The notes beneath the pieces are model-generated. The model ran no database searches. It had not been told where the DNA came from and saw nothing but the letters and a program-made list of their open reading frames with translations. Shown piece after piece: positions 1-11,981 of a stretch of 64,000 bases of DNA. Numbering within the stretch: the stretch's first letter is position 1; each line of letters begins with the position of its first letter. Source of the stretch: Trueperaceae bacterium (lineage in GTDB: Bacteria > Deinococcota > Deinococci > Deinococcales > Trueperaceae); contig DASVDQ010000089.1 of NCBI GenBank assembly GCA_036381035.1, positions 1 through 64,000 on the forward strand, given 5' to 3'. Both the position numbers and the translations under genes were made by a program.

Positions 1-107
1 TCACGGCGGGAGGACGCCACGACTTCCCCACCACGGAGCAGGCCGTGGCGGCGGCCGTGCGGCTCGCCGAGGAGGAGGCGGAGCGGCAGGCCACGGACGC
101 GGCCTGA
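1..107 (+). CDS. C-terminal end of an unrecognised protein (cut by window edge)
   Basis: The frame beginning at base 3 is open to a TGA at 105-107 and encodes 34 residues, including the stretch GRHDFPTTEQAVAAAVRLAE followed by an acidic helix rich in E and A. The codons use G/C in third position as in the other genes here, and the helical Ala/Glu composition looks like a genuine C-terminus. I cannot name the family from this much. The alternative is a chance open frame, which is common in GC-rich DNA. Confidence 0.5.
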   Translation, partial: TAGGRHDFPTTEQAVAAAVRLAEEEAERQATDAA

Positions 108-349
108 GCTGTCGGCCACCTCGCGGCGCCCGAGCCCTCCGCGATGCCGCTGGCGCGGGAGCGCGGTGGAGGGACTGTGGCAAGGTCCGCGCGGCCGCGC
201 CCTCGGCCCGGCCGGGGTCGGCCGGGGCCAGCGCGGTCACCCTTCCCGCGCCCGCGTGTCGCGCGAGTGTGGATTGTGTCGCACCGGCATCATCGACCCT
301 CCCCTAGGGTGGTCGCCGCACCTTCCGAGTGCACGAACCAGGAGGTCCG
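108..349. other. Intergenic region before the lipoprotein array
   Basis: 242 bases without a convincing gene. The first 130 bases are very GC-rich with repeated CGGCCGGGG units (about 205-230) that could fold as a terminator for the upstream gene. The last 80 bases are less GC-rich, as expected of a promoter region, but I see no clear -35/-10 pair. An AGGAGG ribosome-binding site lies at 340-345. Confidence 0.4.
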
Positions 350-1930
350 ATGAGTAACCGCCATCGTCCCCTCGCGTCCCTGCGGCGGGCGCCCCCGCTG
401 ACCCTGCTCACCGCCCTGCTCCTGGCGGCTTGCGGTCCCTCGCCCACGATCACCGTGCAGCTCGGCGACGCCACCGTGCAGGTGACCCTGGGCAGCTCGG
501 CCTCCACCGAGGTGACCCTCACCCGCGCCGGCGGGGCGAGCGCCGACGTCACCCTCGACGCCGACGGCGCGCCGGACTGGGCGACCGTATCCTTCTCCCC
601 TGCCACTCTGTCGGGCGACACGCTCACCAGCACCATGACCATCGAGACTGACGGCCAGGACCCGGACGCCGCGGCCACGAGCTTCACGCTCACCGTCACC
701 GCCGCCGGCAGCGGCCTGAGTGCCAGCGACGAGCTGACCGTAGAGGTCACACTGCTCACCGTGAGTGGCAAGGTCACCGGGATCTACGGCGAGACGCTGA
801 CCGGCTACAGCGTCTCGGTGAACGGCGGCACGCCCGTCCCCGTCGACTCGCTGGGCGTCTTCCAGGGCCCGGACGTGCCCGTTCCCTACGACCTCGTCGT
901 GATCGACACCACCAACGCCGTCGGGCACCGCTACGAGGGCTTGACGACGACCGACCTCGTGCTGACGGAGCCATCCTCGTCCTCGTCGTACACCACTGGC
1001 CTCACCGGCGATCTCTCGCAGGCCGTGGGGACCGAGCAGATGGGCATCGTCTGCATGGAGGGGATCGATAGGGTCGTCACCGGCTGCGACACGGTCACGC
1101 CCGGGAACACCGCCTTCGCCATCGCCCCCGAGTGGTTCGAGACCTCCACGGTCTCCGCCTACGTGCACGCCTGGGTAGTGGACGTCGACGCTGACGGGGC
1201 CACCACGGGGTTCGCACACGAGGGCAGGACGGCGATAAACCTCACCGACAGCGTCCCCGCCGTCGCGGACGTCGCCCTCGAAGGCGGGCCCCCAGCCACC
1301 ACGGTGGACCTGACCGTCACCGCTCCGCCAGGGGTCCCGCTCGTCGGCAGCCAGCTCTACTACAGGTACAGCGAGCACGGGGCCGTGGCGTTCCCTAGCG
1401 GCCCCACGTCGTCGTCCTACACTGCCGTGATGCCCGACGTACCCGGTGCGACCGCCGTCCTCGTGGCGCAGGCGAGCGCCGGTGAGGTGCAGGCCATCGG
1501 CTGGGAGGTCGGCGAGTACGGTTCCGGCGCCATGGCGCTGACCATGCCGCCCGTCGTGGCGGCGGTGGCCCCACCGGACGGCGCCACCGGCGTCGACCAC
1601 AGCACGCAGTTCAGCGTCAACAACCCCTCCGGCTCGGCCGTGACGTTCCTGTTCAGCCAGGCCGGCGACATCTCCTTCTACCTGGTCACGAAGGACGATA
1701 CCGTCACCACGATCCCGGACCTGTCCGCGCTGGGGCTGGCGCTGCCCTCGGGCGCCGACTTCACGTGGCAGGCGGTGACCACCCCGCATCTCCCGACCGT
1801 CGACGACGTGACCCGTGAGGGCTGGATCACGGGCCTCGTCGCGGTCCAGATGCTGATCAACGGCGGACCGGGCCCTTCCGCAAGCGGCAACGTCTCGGTC
1901 AACTCCACGAGGACCTTCAAGACCGAGTGA
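350..1930 (+). CDS. Secreted Ig-like lipoprotein, paralog A
   Basis: Predicted surface or periplasmic lipoprotein of 526 residues; function unknown. A signal peptide (residues 1-28) ends in the lipobox LLAAC, so the mature protein should be lipidated at Cys. Next comes an Ig-like beta-sandwich (about 40-130) with the pattern VTLTRAGG...GAPDWATVSFSP, then a carboxypeptidase regulatory-like domain (about 140-190), then a Thr/Val/Pro-rich beta region ending in a segment with TIPDLSALGL. The ATG at 350 is chosen because AGGAGG sits 4-10 nt upstream and the signal peptide begins there; an earlier in-frame start at 329 lacks this. It is the first member of a tandem array with the genes at 2181, 3937 and the remnant at 5611, and is closest to 3937 (same length, shared YRYSEHG and EGLTTTDL). 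Confidence 0.85.
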   Translation: MSNRHRPLASLRRAPPLTLLTALLLAACGPSPTITVQLGDATVQVTLGSSASTEVTLTRAGGASADVTLDADGAPDWATVSFSPATLSGDTLTSTMTIETDGQDPDAAATSFTLTVTAAGSGLSASDELTVEVTLLTVSGKVTGIYGETLTGYSVSVNGGTPVPVDSLGVFQGPDVPVPYDLVVIDTTNAVGHRYEGLTTTDLVLTEPSSSSSYTTGLTGDLSQAVGTEQMGIVCMEGIDRVVTGCDTVTPGNTAFAIAPEWFETSTVSAYVHAWVVDVDADGATTGFAHEGRTAINLTDSVPAVADVALEGGPPATTVDLTVTAPPGVPLVGSQLYYRYSEHGAVAFPSGPTSSSYTAVMPDVPGATAVLVAQASAGEVQAIGWEVGEYGSGAMALTMPPVVAAVAPPDGATGVDHSTQFSVNNPSGSAVTFLFSQAGDISFYLVTKDDTVTTIPDLSALGLALPSGADFTWQAVTTPHLPTVDDVTREGWITGLVAVQMLINGGPGPSASGNVSVNSTRTFKTE

Positions 1931-1952
1931 CGGCCTCCTGGGCCTAGCAGCC

Positions 1953-1984
1953 AAGGGGCGGCGGGTCCTGACTCGCCGCCCCTT
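1953..1984 (+). terminator. Strong hairpin after lipoprotein A
   Basis: AAGGGGCGGCG (1953-1963) pairs perfectly with CGCCGCCCCTT (1974-1984) across a 10-nt loop, 22 bases after the stop codon. There is no clear T-run. It is probably the transcription terminator of the gene ending at 1930. Confidence 0.7.
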
Positions 1985-2180
1985 CCCGTCCGGCGGCCGC
2001 CCACCGATTGTGGCCCATCCCCCAAACCAGGCTGCACGGGCACTTTAGAGTCCGACCGTAACTGCATGTCGCAGTGAGCTCGGCTCAGGGCCGCCGTGCC
2101 GACCATCCCTGGACGGCCTCCGACCCGCGGTCGCCGCGGCAAGGCGCCGCGGCGACCTGGCTGCGAGTCAGGAGGGCCGC

Positions 2181-3824
2181 ATGGCCGCAAGCATCCCGTC
2201 GTCTCGCTGGGCTAGGCCCCGTGCCCTGGCGTTGGCCTCGAGCGTCCTGGCCTGCCTGGCGCTCACCGGCTGCGGACCCACGGCTGCCATCTCCCTCCAG
2301 GTCGGCACGACCGCGCTCGTCGTGCCCCTGGGCCAGACGGCCGAGGTGGAGGTCACGGTGACGCGCTCGGGGGGGAGCGGCTCGGTCGGCCTCACCGCCT
2401 CGGGCGCGCCGGCGTGGGTGGATGTGTCGTTCGACCCCGCCTCGCTGGGCGCGGGCGAGACCACGAGCACCATGAGCATCGCGACAGACGACCCCGACGG
2501 CGAACCGGCGTCGTTCACGCTCACCGTGACCGCGACCGGGTCGGGCGTCAGCGCCGAGGCACGTATCGAGGTCGACGTTCAGGCGACCGACGTCGCGGGC
2601 GCCGTCGTGGACCCGTACGGCGACCCGTTGTCCGGCTACACGGTGTACCTGCCCGGTAGCCCACCCCAGCTCACGGGATCCGACGGCGCGTTCACTTTCG
2701 ACGCCGTGACCGTGCCGTACGACCTCACCGTCGTCGCGCCGACCGTCGGCGGCCAGACCCTGGCCCAGACCTTCGTGGGTCTCACGACCGGGACGCCGTC
2801 GGTGGTCCCGTTGGCAGCGGCTCTTGGCCAGGTCGGAGACTCCTACTCCGGGTCGGCGACCGGCGACCTGATCAGCGCCACCTACTCCCCCCTGCCCGCC
2901 GAGCACGCCGCCAGGGTCTGCTTGGAAGGCGTCGACAGGCCCCTCGTCTACTCCTGCGGCACGCTGACGGCGGGCGATGGCGACTACTTCATCTCGGGGC
3001 AGTGGTTCGGCTCGCCAGACGCTCAGGTCAGGGTCAGGGCCGTCGTCTACCACGTGGGCGCCGACGGCGAGCCCGACGCGATCGTCGCCTCCGGAGCGAC
3101 GCCGACCTTCACGCTCAGCGACACCGGCAACCAGGCCCAGGACATCACGCTCACGGCCACCAGCAGCCAGGCCACGGCGACTTACGACCTGACGGTCCCC
3201 CCGGGACTCACCGTCACCGAGCACGTTCTCGTCGCTCACCACAGCCAGCACGCCTCTTTCGGCCTGGAGAGCGGGGACAGTACCGCGACCACCGGAACCC
3301 TCGTGGCCCCCTACTTCGACGGCATCGACTACTCGCTCTACGCGATCGCCTACGAGGATCCGATCTCGGTGGAGCGTGGGTCGCTGGCTTGGGCGACCGG
3401 ACTGGCGCCCGGCGCGGCCGTCTCCCTGGAGCTCCCCACGCCTCCCTCGCTCGTGGCGCCGTCCGACGGAGCACCCAGCGTCACCGCATCCACCGAGTTC
3501 ACGGTCAGCAACCCCGAGGGCGGGATCCTCTCGTTCGTCGCGATCCCCGGTGGAACCGGCGTGGCGTTCGTCGTCACCACGGACCAGGCCGCGGTGCGGT
3601 TCCCCGACCTCACCGCCATCGGACTGGGCCCCACATCAGGGGCGACTTACCTGTGGTACGTGATCAGTACCCCGGACGTGGGCAGCACGGACGACGCCGT
3701 CACGGGGGACGGCTACCTGAGCCAGTTCGCCAAGCTGAACGACGCGACATACGGCGGCGGACCGGGCCCGACGACGGACGGTAGGGTCTCGACCTCTCAA
3801 CAGTGGAACTTCACCGTCCAGTGA
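2181..3824 (+). CDS. Secreted Ig-like lipoprotein, paralog B
   Basis: Predicted lipoprotein of 547 residues, function unknown. The signal peptide ends in lipobox LTGC (Cys at about 31). An Ig-like domain with GAPAWVDVSFDP and a carboxypeptidase regulatory-like domain with VVDPYGDPLSG follow, then beta-rich repeats and a C-terminal Ig-like segment ending in NFTVQ. An AGGAGG motif is 6 nt upstream of the ATG. The architecture matches its neighbours at 350 and 3937, but the sequence is clearly more diverged from them than they are from each other. The degraded copy at 5611 is most like this gene. The roughly 250-base gap to gene A, with a terminator in it, suggests its own promoter, which I could not pin down. 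Confidence 0.85.
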   Translation: MAASIPSSRWARPRALALASSVLACLALTGCGPTAAISLQVGTTALVVPLGQTAEVEVTVTRSGGSGSVGLTASGAPAWVDVSFDPASLGAGETTSTMSIATDDPDGEPASFTLTVTATGSGVSAEARIEVDVQATDVAGAVVDPYGDPLSGYTVYLPGSPPQLTGSDGAFTFDAVTVPYDLTVVAPTVGGQTLAQTFVGLTTGTPSVVPLAAALGQVGDSYSGSATGDLISATYSPLPAEHAARVCLEGVDRPLVYSCGTLTAGDGDYFISGQWFGSPDAQVRVRAVVYHVGADGEPDAIVASGATPTFTLSDTGNQAQDITLTATSSQATATYDLTVPPGLTVTEHVLVAHHSQHASFGLESGDSTATTGTLVAPYFDGIDYSLYAIAYEDPISVERGSLAWATGLAPGAAVSLELPTPPSLVAPSDGAPSVTASTEFTVSNPEGGILSFVAIPGGTGVAFVVTTDQAAVRFPDLTAIGLGPTSGATYLWYVISTPDVGSTDDAVTGDGYLSQFAKLNDATYGGGPGPTTDGRVSTSQQWNFTVQ

Positions 3825-3899
3825 GCCCGCGCCGAACTCCTGCGAGCGGCCTCGTCAGCCGGCTGGCACCGGCGAGGTGCACCGACGACTACGGATGGC

Positions 3900-3922
3900 G
3901 GCAGCGCGTTGAGACCGCTGCC
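3900..3922 (+). other. Small inverted repeat just before the RBS of lipoprotein A'
   Basis: GGCAGCG (3900-3906) and CGCTGCC (3916-3922) can form a 7-bp stem with a 9-nt loop ending a few bases before the GAGGAGG ribosome-binding site. It could modulate translation or be an operator half-site pair; a chance palindrome is possible in this composition. Confidence 0.35.
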
Positions 3923-3936
3923 TGCGAGGAGGTCCG

Positions 3937-5517
3937 ATGAGATACCTACGTGAGCCCCGTCCGGCCGCGCCGCGAACGCTGGGCCTCGCCATCCTCGCGG
4001 CGGTGGCGCTGGCGTCCTGCGGGCCATCCCCCTCCATCACGGTCCAGCTCGCCGACGGCGCCCTCGACGTCCTGCTCGGCGGCTCGGCCACCACCCAGCT
4101 CAGCGTCTCCCGCGCCGGCGGCGCCTCCGCCGACGTGACGCTGGACGCCGCCGGGGCACCGGACTGGGTGACGGTGACCTTCGCGCCGGCGACCCTCTCC
4201 GGCGGCGCCACCACGAGCACCGTCACGCTCGCGACCGATGCGGACGACCCCGACGCGGCGCCCACGAGCTTCACGCTCACCGTCACCGCGGTCGGAAGCG
4301 GGCTCGAGGCCAGCGACGAGGTGACGGTGAACGTCGAGCTCCTCGCCGTCACGGGCAGGGTGACCGACTACTTCGGTCAGCCGATGACTGGGGTGAGCGT
4401 TGCGGTGGACTCCGGCGCGCCCGTGCCTGTGGGCGCCGACGGCACGTTCACGGTGGCGGACGTCGAGGTCCCCTACGACCTCACGCTCCTCGACCTGACC
4501 AACCACTACGCGCACGTCTACGAGGGACTCACGACCACTGACCTCGAGATACTGGGCAGCATGACGCCGCCGGCGGCGCGACAGGCCGGGGTGACCGGGG
4601 AGCTCTCCGAGCCGGTGGGCACCGACCAGCTGGCGCTCGTCTGCATCGAGGGCACCGAGGTCACGGTCCTCGGCTGTACGTCCGTTCCACCCAGCCAGAC
4701 CGCGTTCGCCATCACAGCCAACTGGTACGGCGACATACAGGTGTCGGGGAACGTGCGGGCCTGGGTAGTAGACCTCGACCAGAGCGGCTCCACGACCGGG
4801 TTCGCTCGCGAGGGGCAGGCCGCTATCGACCTGGTGGACACAGTTGGGGCGACCGCCGACGTGACGCTGGGACCGGGGCCGGCCGCCAAGACCGTCGAGG
4901 TGGCGATAACCCCGCCACCGGGGCTGTTCCTGATCCAGAGCTTCGTCTCGTACCGCTACAGCGAGCATGGCTCCATTACGTTCCCCGTCATCTTGCCGCC
5001 CGGGAGCGACGTGTACGAGGCGGTGCTGCCGGACGTGCCGGGCGCGACGGCCTCCCTCCTGGGCATCGCGACCAACCTCGTCGGCCAGGTCGGCTACGCC
5101 TGGGAAGTCGGCGAGTACTCCTCTGGCACGCTCGACCTGGTCATGCCCAGAGGCTTCACGAAGCTCTCGCCGGAGGCGGGCGCGACGGACGTGAACACCA
5201 GCACCGTCTTCAGCGTCAGGAACTACAGCGACGGGCCGGTGACGTTCCTCTTCAGCGGGGACCCCTACATCGCGGTGACGACCAGCGAGCCGGAGACGAC
5301 CATCCCTGACCTGGCGAGCCTCGGGCTGGGCCTGCCGTCGGGCGCGAACTACACATGGCAGGTCATGGTCATGCCCCGGCTCGCCACCGTCGACGAGGTG
5401 GCGCACGGCGGGCTCGTACTGCTCAACTCAGCGCTCTCCACACTGACGGGCGGACCGGGTCCCTCGTCGTCGGGCGCCGTGGTCGTCGACTCCGGCTCGC
5501 CTTTCACGACCGAGTAG
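3937..5517 (+). CDS. Secreted Ig-like lipoprotein, paralog A'
   Basis: Predicted lipoprotein of 526 residues, exactly as long as paralog A at 350. The signal peptide ends in lipobox LASC, followed by GPSPSITVQLADG (GPSPTITVQLGD in A). The Ig-like domain contains RAGGASADVTLDAAGAPDW, nearly identical to A. The regulatory-like domain, a central beta region with SYRYSEHGS and the C-terminal TIPDLASLGLGLPSG block also match A. The ribosome-binding site and start, GGAGGTCCGATGAG, are identical to those of A, which argues for a fairly recent duplication that included the upstream junction. No function is known; surface display or binding of a substrate or partner is the usual role of such domains. 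Confidence 0.85.
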   Translation: MRYLREPRPAAPRTLGLAILAAVALASCGPSPSITVQLADGALDVLLGGSATTQLSVSRAGGASADVTLDAAGAPDWVTVTFAPATLSGGATTSTVTLATDADDPDAAPTSFTLTVTAVGSGLEASDEVTVNVELLAVTGRVTDYFGQPMTGVSVAVDSGAPVPVGADGTFTVADVEVPYDLTLLDLTNHYAHVYEGLTTTDLEILGSMTPPAARQAGVTGELSEPVGTDQLALVCIEGTEVTVLGCTSVPPSQTAFAITANWYGDIQVSGNVRAWVVDLDQSGSTTGFAREGQAAIDLVDTVGATADVTLGPGPAAKTVEVAITPPPGLFLIQSFVSYRYSEHGSITFPVILPPGSDVYEAVLPDVPGATASLLGIATNLVGQVGYAWEVGEYSSGTLDLVMPRGFTKLSPEAGATDVNTSTVFSVRNYSDGPVTFLFSGDPYIAVTTSEPETTIPDLASLGLGLPSGANYTWQVMVMPRLATVDEVAHGGLVLLNSALSTLTGGPGPSSSGAVVVDSGSPFTTE

Positions 5518-5538
5518 CCTCACGACCGAAGTGACCGG

Positions 5539-5572
5539 GCGGGCCCGCTCGACCTCAGGTCGGCGGGCCCGC
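5539..5572 (+). terminator. Long GC hairpin after lipoprotein A'
   Basis: Two copies of the self-complementary GCGGGCCCGC (5539-5548 and 5563-5572) flank CGACCT...AGGTCG, giving a near-perfect stem of about 16 bp with one bulged T and a tiny loop. It starts 21 bases after the stop codon at 5517. There is no T-run. Confidence 0.7.
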
Positions 5573-5610
5573 CTACCGATCGATCGACCGGGCCCGCTGC
5601 TGGAGTCGCC

Positions 5611-6332
5611 GCGCTGTTCATCTTGACGTCGTGCGGAGGGGGCGGCCCCTCCGCGACCGTCACCTTCGACTTCGACGAGCCGGCGCCCGACGTGGTGCTC
5701 GGCGCCGGCGGCACGGTGACCGTCACGATCACGAGGTCGCCGTCGGCGACAGCGGCCCGGTCGCTGGAGGCGGACGGCGCGCCAGCGTGAATCGACGTCG
5801 ACCTCAGCCCCAGCCTGCTGGAGGGCGCGACCACCCGGAGCACGCTGACGGTGTCGACGGACAGCGGGCATCCCGACGCCGAGGAGGCCAGCTTCGACCT
5901 GGTCGTCAGGGCCGTAGGGACCGGGATCAGCGCCGAGGCCACCCTGGCCGTCAACGTCGCGCCGCAGGAGGTGAACGGCGTCGTCGTCGACCCCGCGGGC
6001 GCGCCCATCTCGGGGGTCGTGGTCCAGGTCTCCGGGCATGCCAGCGTCGTGACGGAGGCCGACGGGACCTTCAGCGTGCCGGACGTCGCGGTGCGGGTCA
6101 GGGCCTACCGCTACGCCCTCGGCGCTCACGGCGCGGCCGCACAGATCGTGGCCGCCGGCATGGCCTCGCTACCGCCACCCACCACATCTCCTCGGTCGAC
6201 GAGGCCGTGTCCGGTGACGGCTACATCGGGGGCGCCCAGAGCGTCGGCCTGGCCGCGCTGGGCGCCGGGCTGAGACCGGAGGGAGACGGGCGAGCCTCCA
6301 TAAGCGCGCACTACGGCTTCACGACCCAGTAG
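5611..6332 (+). pseudogene. Decayed copy of lipoprotein B (psi-B')
   Basis: Remnant of a fourth array member. It has lost its start codon and most of its signal peptide but keeps a lipobox (ILTSC, Cys codon 5632-5634). The Ig-like domain is interrupted by TGA at 5788-5790, exactly where the paralogs have the Trp of GAPAW/GAPDW. After GTFSVPDVAV the frame jumps directly to RVRAYRYALGAHG, which in paralog B lies about 100 residues further on. A second deletion of about 190 residues plus a frameshift near 6165-6180 joins it to a C-terminal piece (SSVDEAVSGDGYIG...YGFTTQ) ending at a TAG. Several independent lesions make sequencing error unlikely. It resembles B (2181) more than A. Confidence 0.85.
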
Positions 6333-6446
6333 CGGCAAGCACGGGCGAGGCAGTCCAGCCGTCGTGAGGGCCGCCTCGCCGCCGCGGCGCGGCCGCCTAG
6401 TTCGCGGCCACAACGCCCACGGCCGGGCATGGTCGAGGGGACCAGC
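6333..6446. terminator. GC-palindromic region between converging psi-B' and clpB
   Basis: Between the two convergent genes, bases about 6371-6403 hold overlapping palindromes built from GGCCGCC, CGCCGCGGCG and GCGGCCGCC that can fold on either strand. This is probably a bidirectional terminator; no T-run is seen. Confidence 0.4.
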
Positions 6447-9026
<2,580 letters not shown>

Positions 9027-9033
9027 GCCTCGC

Positions 9034-9063
9034 ATGGTATGGACTTGAGCGAGGTCATGTCAA
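9034..9063 (-). promoter_or_regulatory. clpB promoter, leaderless type
   Basis: Read on the minus strand: TTGACA (9058-9063), an 18-bp spacer, TACCAT (9034-9039), then 7 nt to ATG 9026. The -35 is a perfect consensus and the -10 fits TANNNT, so transcription should begin at or next to the start codon. Confidence 0.75.
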
Positions 9064-9064
9064 G
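9044..9064. promoter_or_regulatory. HAIR-like operator (HspR site) before clpB
   Basis: CTTGAGC (9044-9050), exactly 7 nt, then TGTCAAG (9058-9064). The known HspR/HAIR consensus is CTTGAGT-N7-ACTCAAG; this site keeps the CTTGAG and TCAAG cores and the N7 spacing. It overlaps the -35 box and spacer, so bound repressor would block RNA polymerase. HspR control of clpB is established in actinobacteria and Deinococcus; its action here is inferred. Confidence 0.75.
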
Positions 9065-9100
9065 TTTCTTGGCAACGGTTGTCTCAGGTGGTCGTGCGCG

Positions 9101-10474
<1,374 letters not shown>

Positions 10475-10476
10475 CC

Positions 10477-10761
10477 TCAGCCCTCCCTCTTGCCCGTCCT
10501 GAACATGCCGAGCATGCGGTCGGTGACGAGGTAGCCCCCGAAGACGTTGACGGCAGCGAGCACGATGGCGACGAAGGCCAGCACGTTCGAGAACGTGCCG
10601 CCCACGGCAGTGGACGCGATGGCGCCCACGATCGAGATGCCCGAGATCGCGTTGGAGCCGGACATCAGCGGCGTGTGGAGCTGCGACGGCACCTTCTGGA
10701 TCAGCTCGAGGCCGAGGAAGATGGCGAGGACGAAGACGAACAGGAGCAGCAGTATCGTCAT
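10477..10761 (-). CDS. pntAB: NAD(P) transhydrogenase subunit alpha 2 (membrane part)
   Basis: Small 94-residue membrane subunit matching the C-terminal membrane part of E. coli PntA, here a separate gene as in Rhodospirillum and Thermus. It has three hydrophobic segments (about 1-17, 41-55 and 60-80) and the conserved PLMSGSNAISGISIVGA block. Its ATG (10759-10761) overlaps the TGA of pntAA by 4 nt (ATGA), implying translational coupling. It contributes to the proton channel together with PntB. Confidence 0.93.
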   Translation of the reverse strand: MTILLLLFVFVLAIFLGLELIQKVPSQLHTPLMSGSNAISGISIVGAIASTAVGGTFSNVLAFVAIVLAAVNVFGGYLVTDRMLGMFRTGKREG

Positions 10762-11900
10762 GCCGTGGCCTCCAGGGCCGCCCGCACGCGCTCGTCGCGG
10801 ATCGCGCCGTCGTGCGTGAGCAGGGCGCCGCCGACGATCTCGTCGGGCTCGGTGAGCTTCAGCGCCTTCGCCTCGCCGTCCCAGGCGTGCTCGATGAGGT
10901 TGTAGAGGTTGTTCGCGTACATCTGGCTGGCGTCGAGCGCCACCGACGATGGCAGGTCGGAGAAGCCGAGGATCGTCACGCCGTTCGCGGTCACGACGAC
11001 CTCGCCGGAGCGGCTGCCGGCGACGTTGCCGCCGGTCGAGGCCGCCAGGTCCACGATGACGCTGCCCGGCTTCATGCCCGCGACCATCTCCTCCGTCACG
11101 ATCAGCGGGGCGCGGCGGCCGAACACCTGCGCCGTCGTGACCACGACGTCGGCGTTCGCGCACACCGCGGCCATCTGCTGACGCTGGCGCTCGAGCTGCT
11201 CGGGAGTCAGCTCCTTGGCGTAGCCCTGCGCGGTCTGACCCGTCTCGCCCACGTCGAGCTCGACGAACCGCGCGCCGAGCGACTGCACCTGCTCCTTCAC
11301 GACGGGCCTGGTGTCGTAGGCCTCCACCCTGGCGCCCAGCCTCTTGGCCGTCGCGATCGCCTGCAGGCCGGCCACGCCGGCGCCGACGACGAAGACCCGC
11401 GCCGGCGCGATCGTCCCGGCCGGCGTGCTCATCATCGGGAACGCCTTGTGGGAGTGCCGCGCCGCGACGATGACGGCGGCGTAGCCCGCCAGGCTGGCCT
11501 GGCTCGACAGCGCGTCCATCTTCTGGGCGTAGGTGGTGCGCGGGATCAGCTCGACGCACAGCGACGAGACCCGCCCGCGCGCCAGCGCGCGCACCAGCTC
11601 GTGGTTGAAGAAGGGGTCGACGAACCCGGCGGTCACGGCGCCCGGCCGCAGGCCCGCGACCACGTCGAGGCTCGGCGGCTGCACCGTCAGCAGCACGTCG
11701 GCCGCGGGGAGCAGCTCCTCGCGCCCGCCCACGCGCGCGCCCTGGGCCTCGTAGGCCGCGTCGGGCAGGTGCAGCGGCGCTCCCAGGCCCGACTCCACCG
11801 CCACCTCCGCCCCCAGGCGCACGAACCTGCCGGCGGTCTGCGGCGTGAGGGGCACCCGCCTCTCGCCCGCGACCGTCTCCTTCACCGCGACGATGAGCAT
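10758..11900 (-). CDS. pntAA: NAD(P) transhydrogenase subunit alpha 1 (NAD-binding)
   Basis: Cytoplasmic NAD(H)-binding domain I of the transhydrogenase, 380 residues, soluble. It begins IVAVKETVAGERRVPLTP, the typical alanine-dehydrogenase/PntA N-terminus, and contains the Rossmann motif VVGAGVAGLQAIATAKRLGA and the RTTYAQKMDALSSQA segment. First gene of pntAA-pntAB-pntB. A -10-like AATAGT lies about 8 nt before the ATG but departs from TANNNT in its first base, so whether the mRNA is leaderless is uncertain. Confidence 0.95.
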   Translation of the reverse strand: MLIVAVKETVAGERRVPLTPQTAGRFVRLGAEVAVESGLGAPLHLPDAAYEAQGARVGGREELLPAADVLLTVQPPSLDVVAGLRPGAVTAGFVDPFFNHELVRALARGRVSSLCVELIPRTTYAQKMDALSSQASLAGYAAVIVAARHSHKAFPMMSTPAGTIAPARVFVVGAGVAGLQAIATAKRLGARVEAYDTRPVVKEQVQSLGARFVELDVGETGQTAQGYAKELTPEQLERQRQQMAAVCANADVVVTTAQVFGRRAPLIVTEEMVAGMKPGSVIVDLAASTGGNVAGSRSGEVVVTANGVTILGFSDLPSSVALDASQMYANNLYNLIEHAWDGEAKALKLTEPDEIVGGALLTHDGAIRDERVRAALEATA

Positions 11901-11967
11901 GGAAGACCACTATTACACGACCCCAGACGCACCGGGACCTGAGGACCCGCGCCCTGGAGCGCGAAGC

Positions 11968-11973
11968 TATACT
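11968..11973 (+). promoter_or_regulatory. -10 box for leaderless pfkA
   Basis: TATACT ends 8 nt before GTG 11982. An upstream in-frame TTG (11973) overlaps this box and so would not be within the transcript. Confidence 0.65.
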
Positions 11974-11981
11974 TGCTCCTC

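Noticed and set aside
5631-6332. A 233-codon plus-strand frame covering the remnant as a real gene
   Set aside because: Its first 180 codons are Arg/Gly-rich out-of-frame translation of the decayed lipoprotein; only its last 50 codons match the family.
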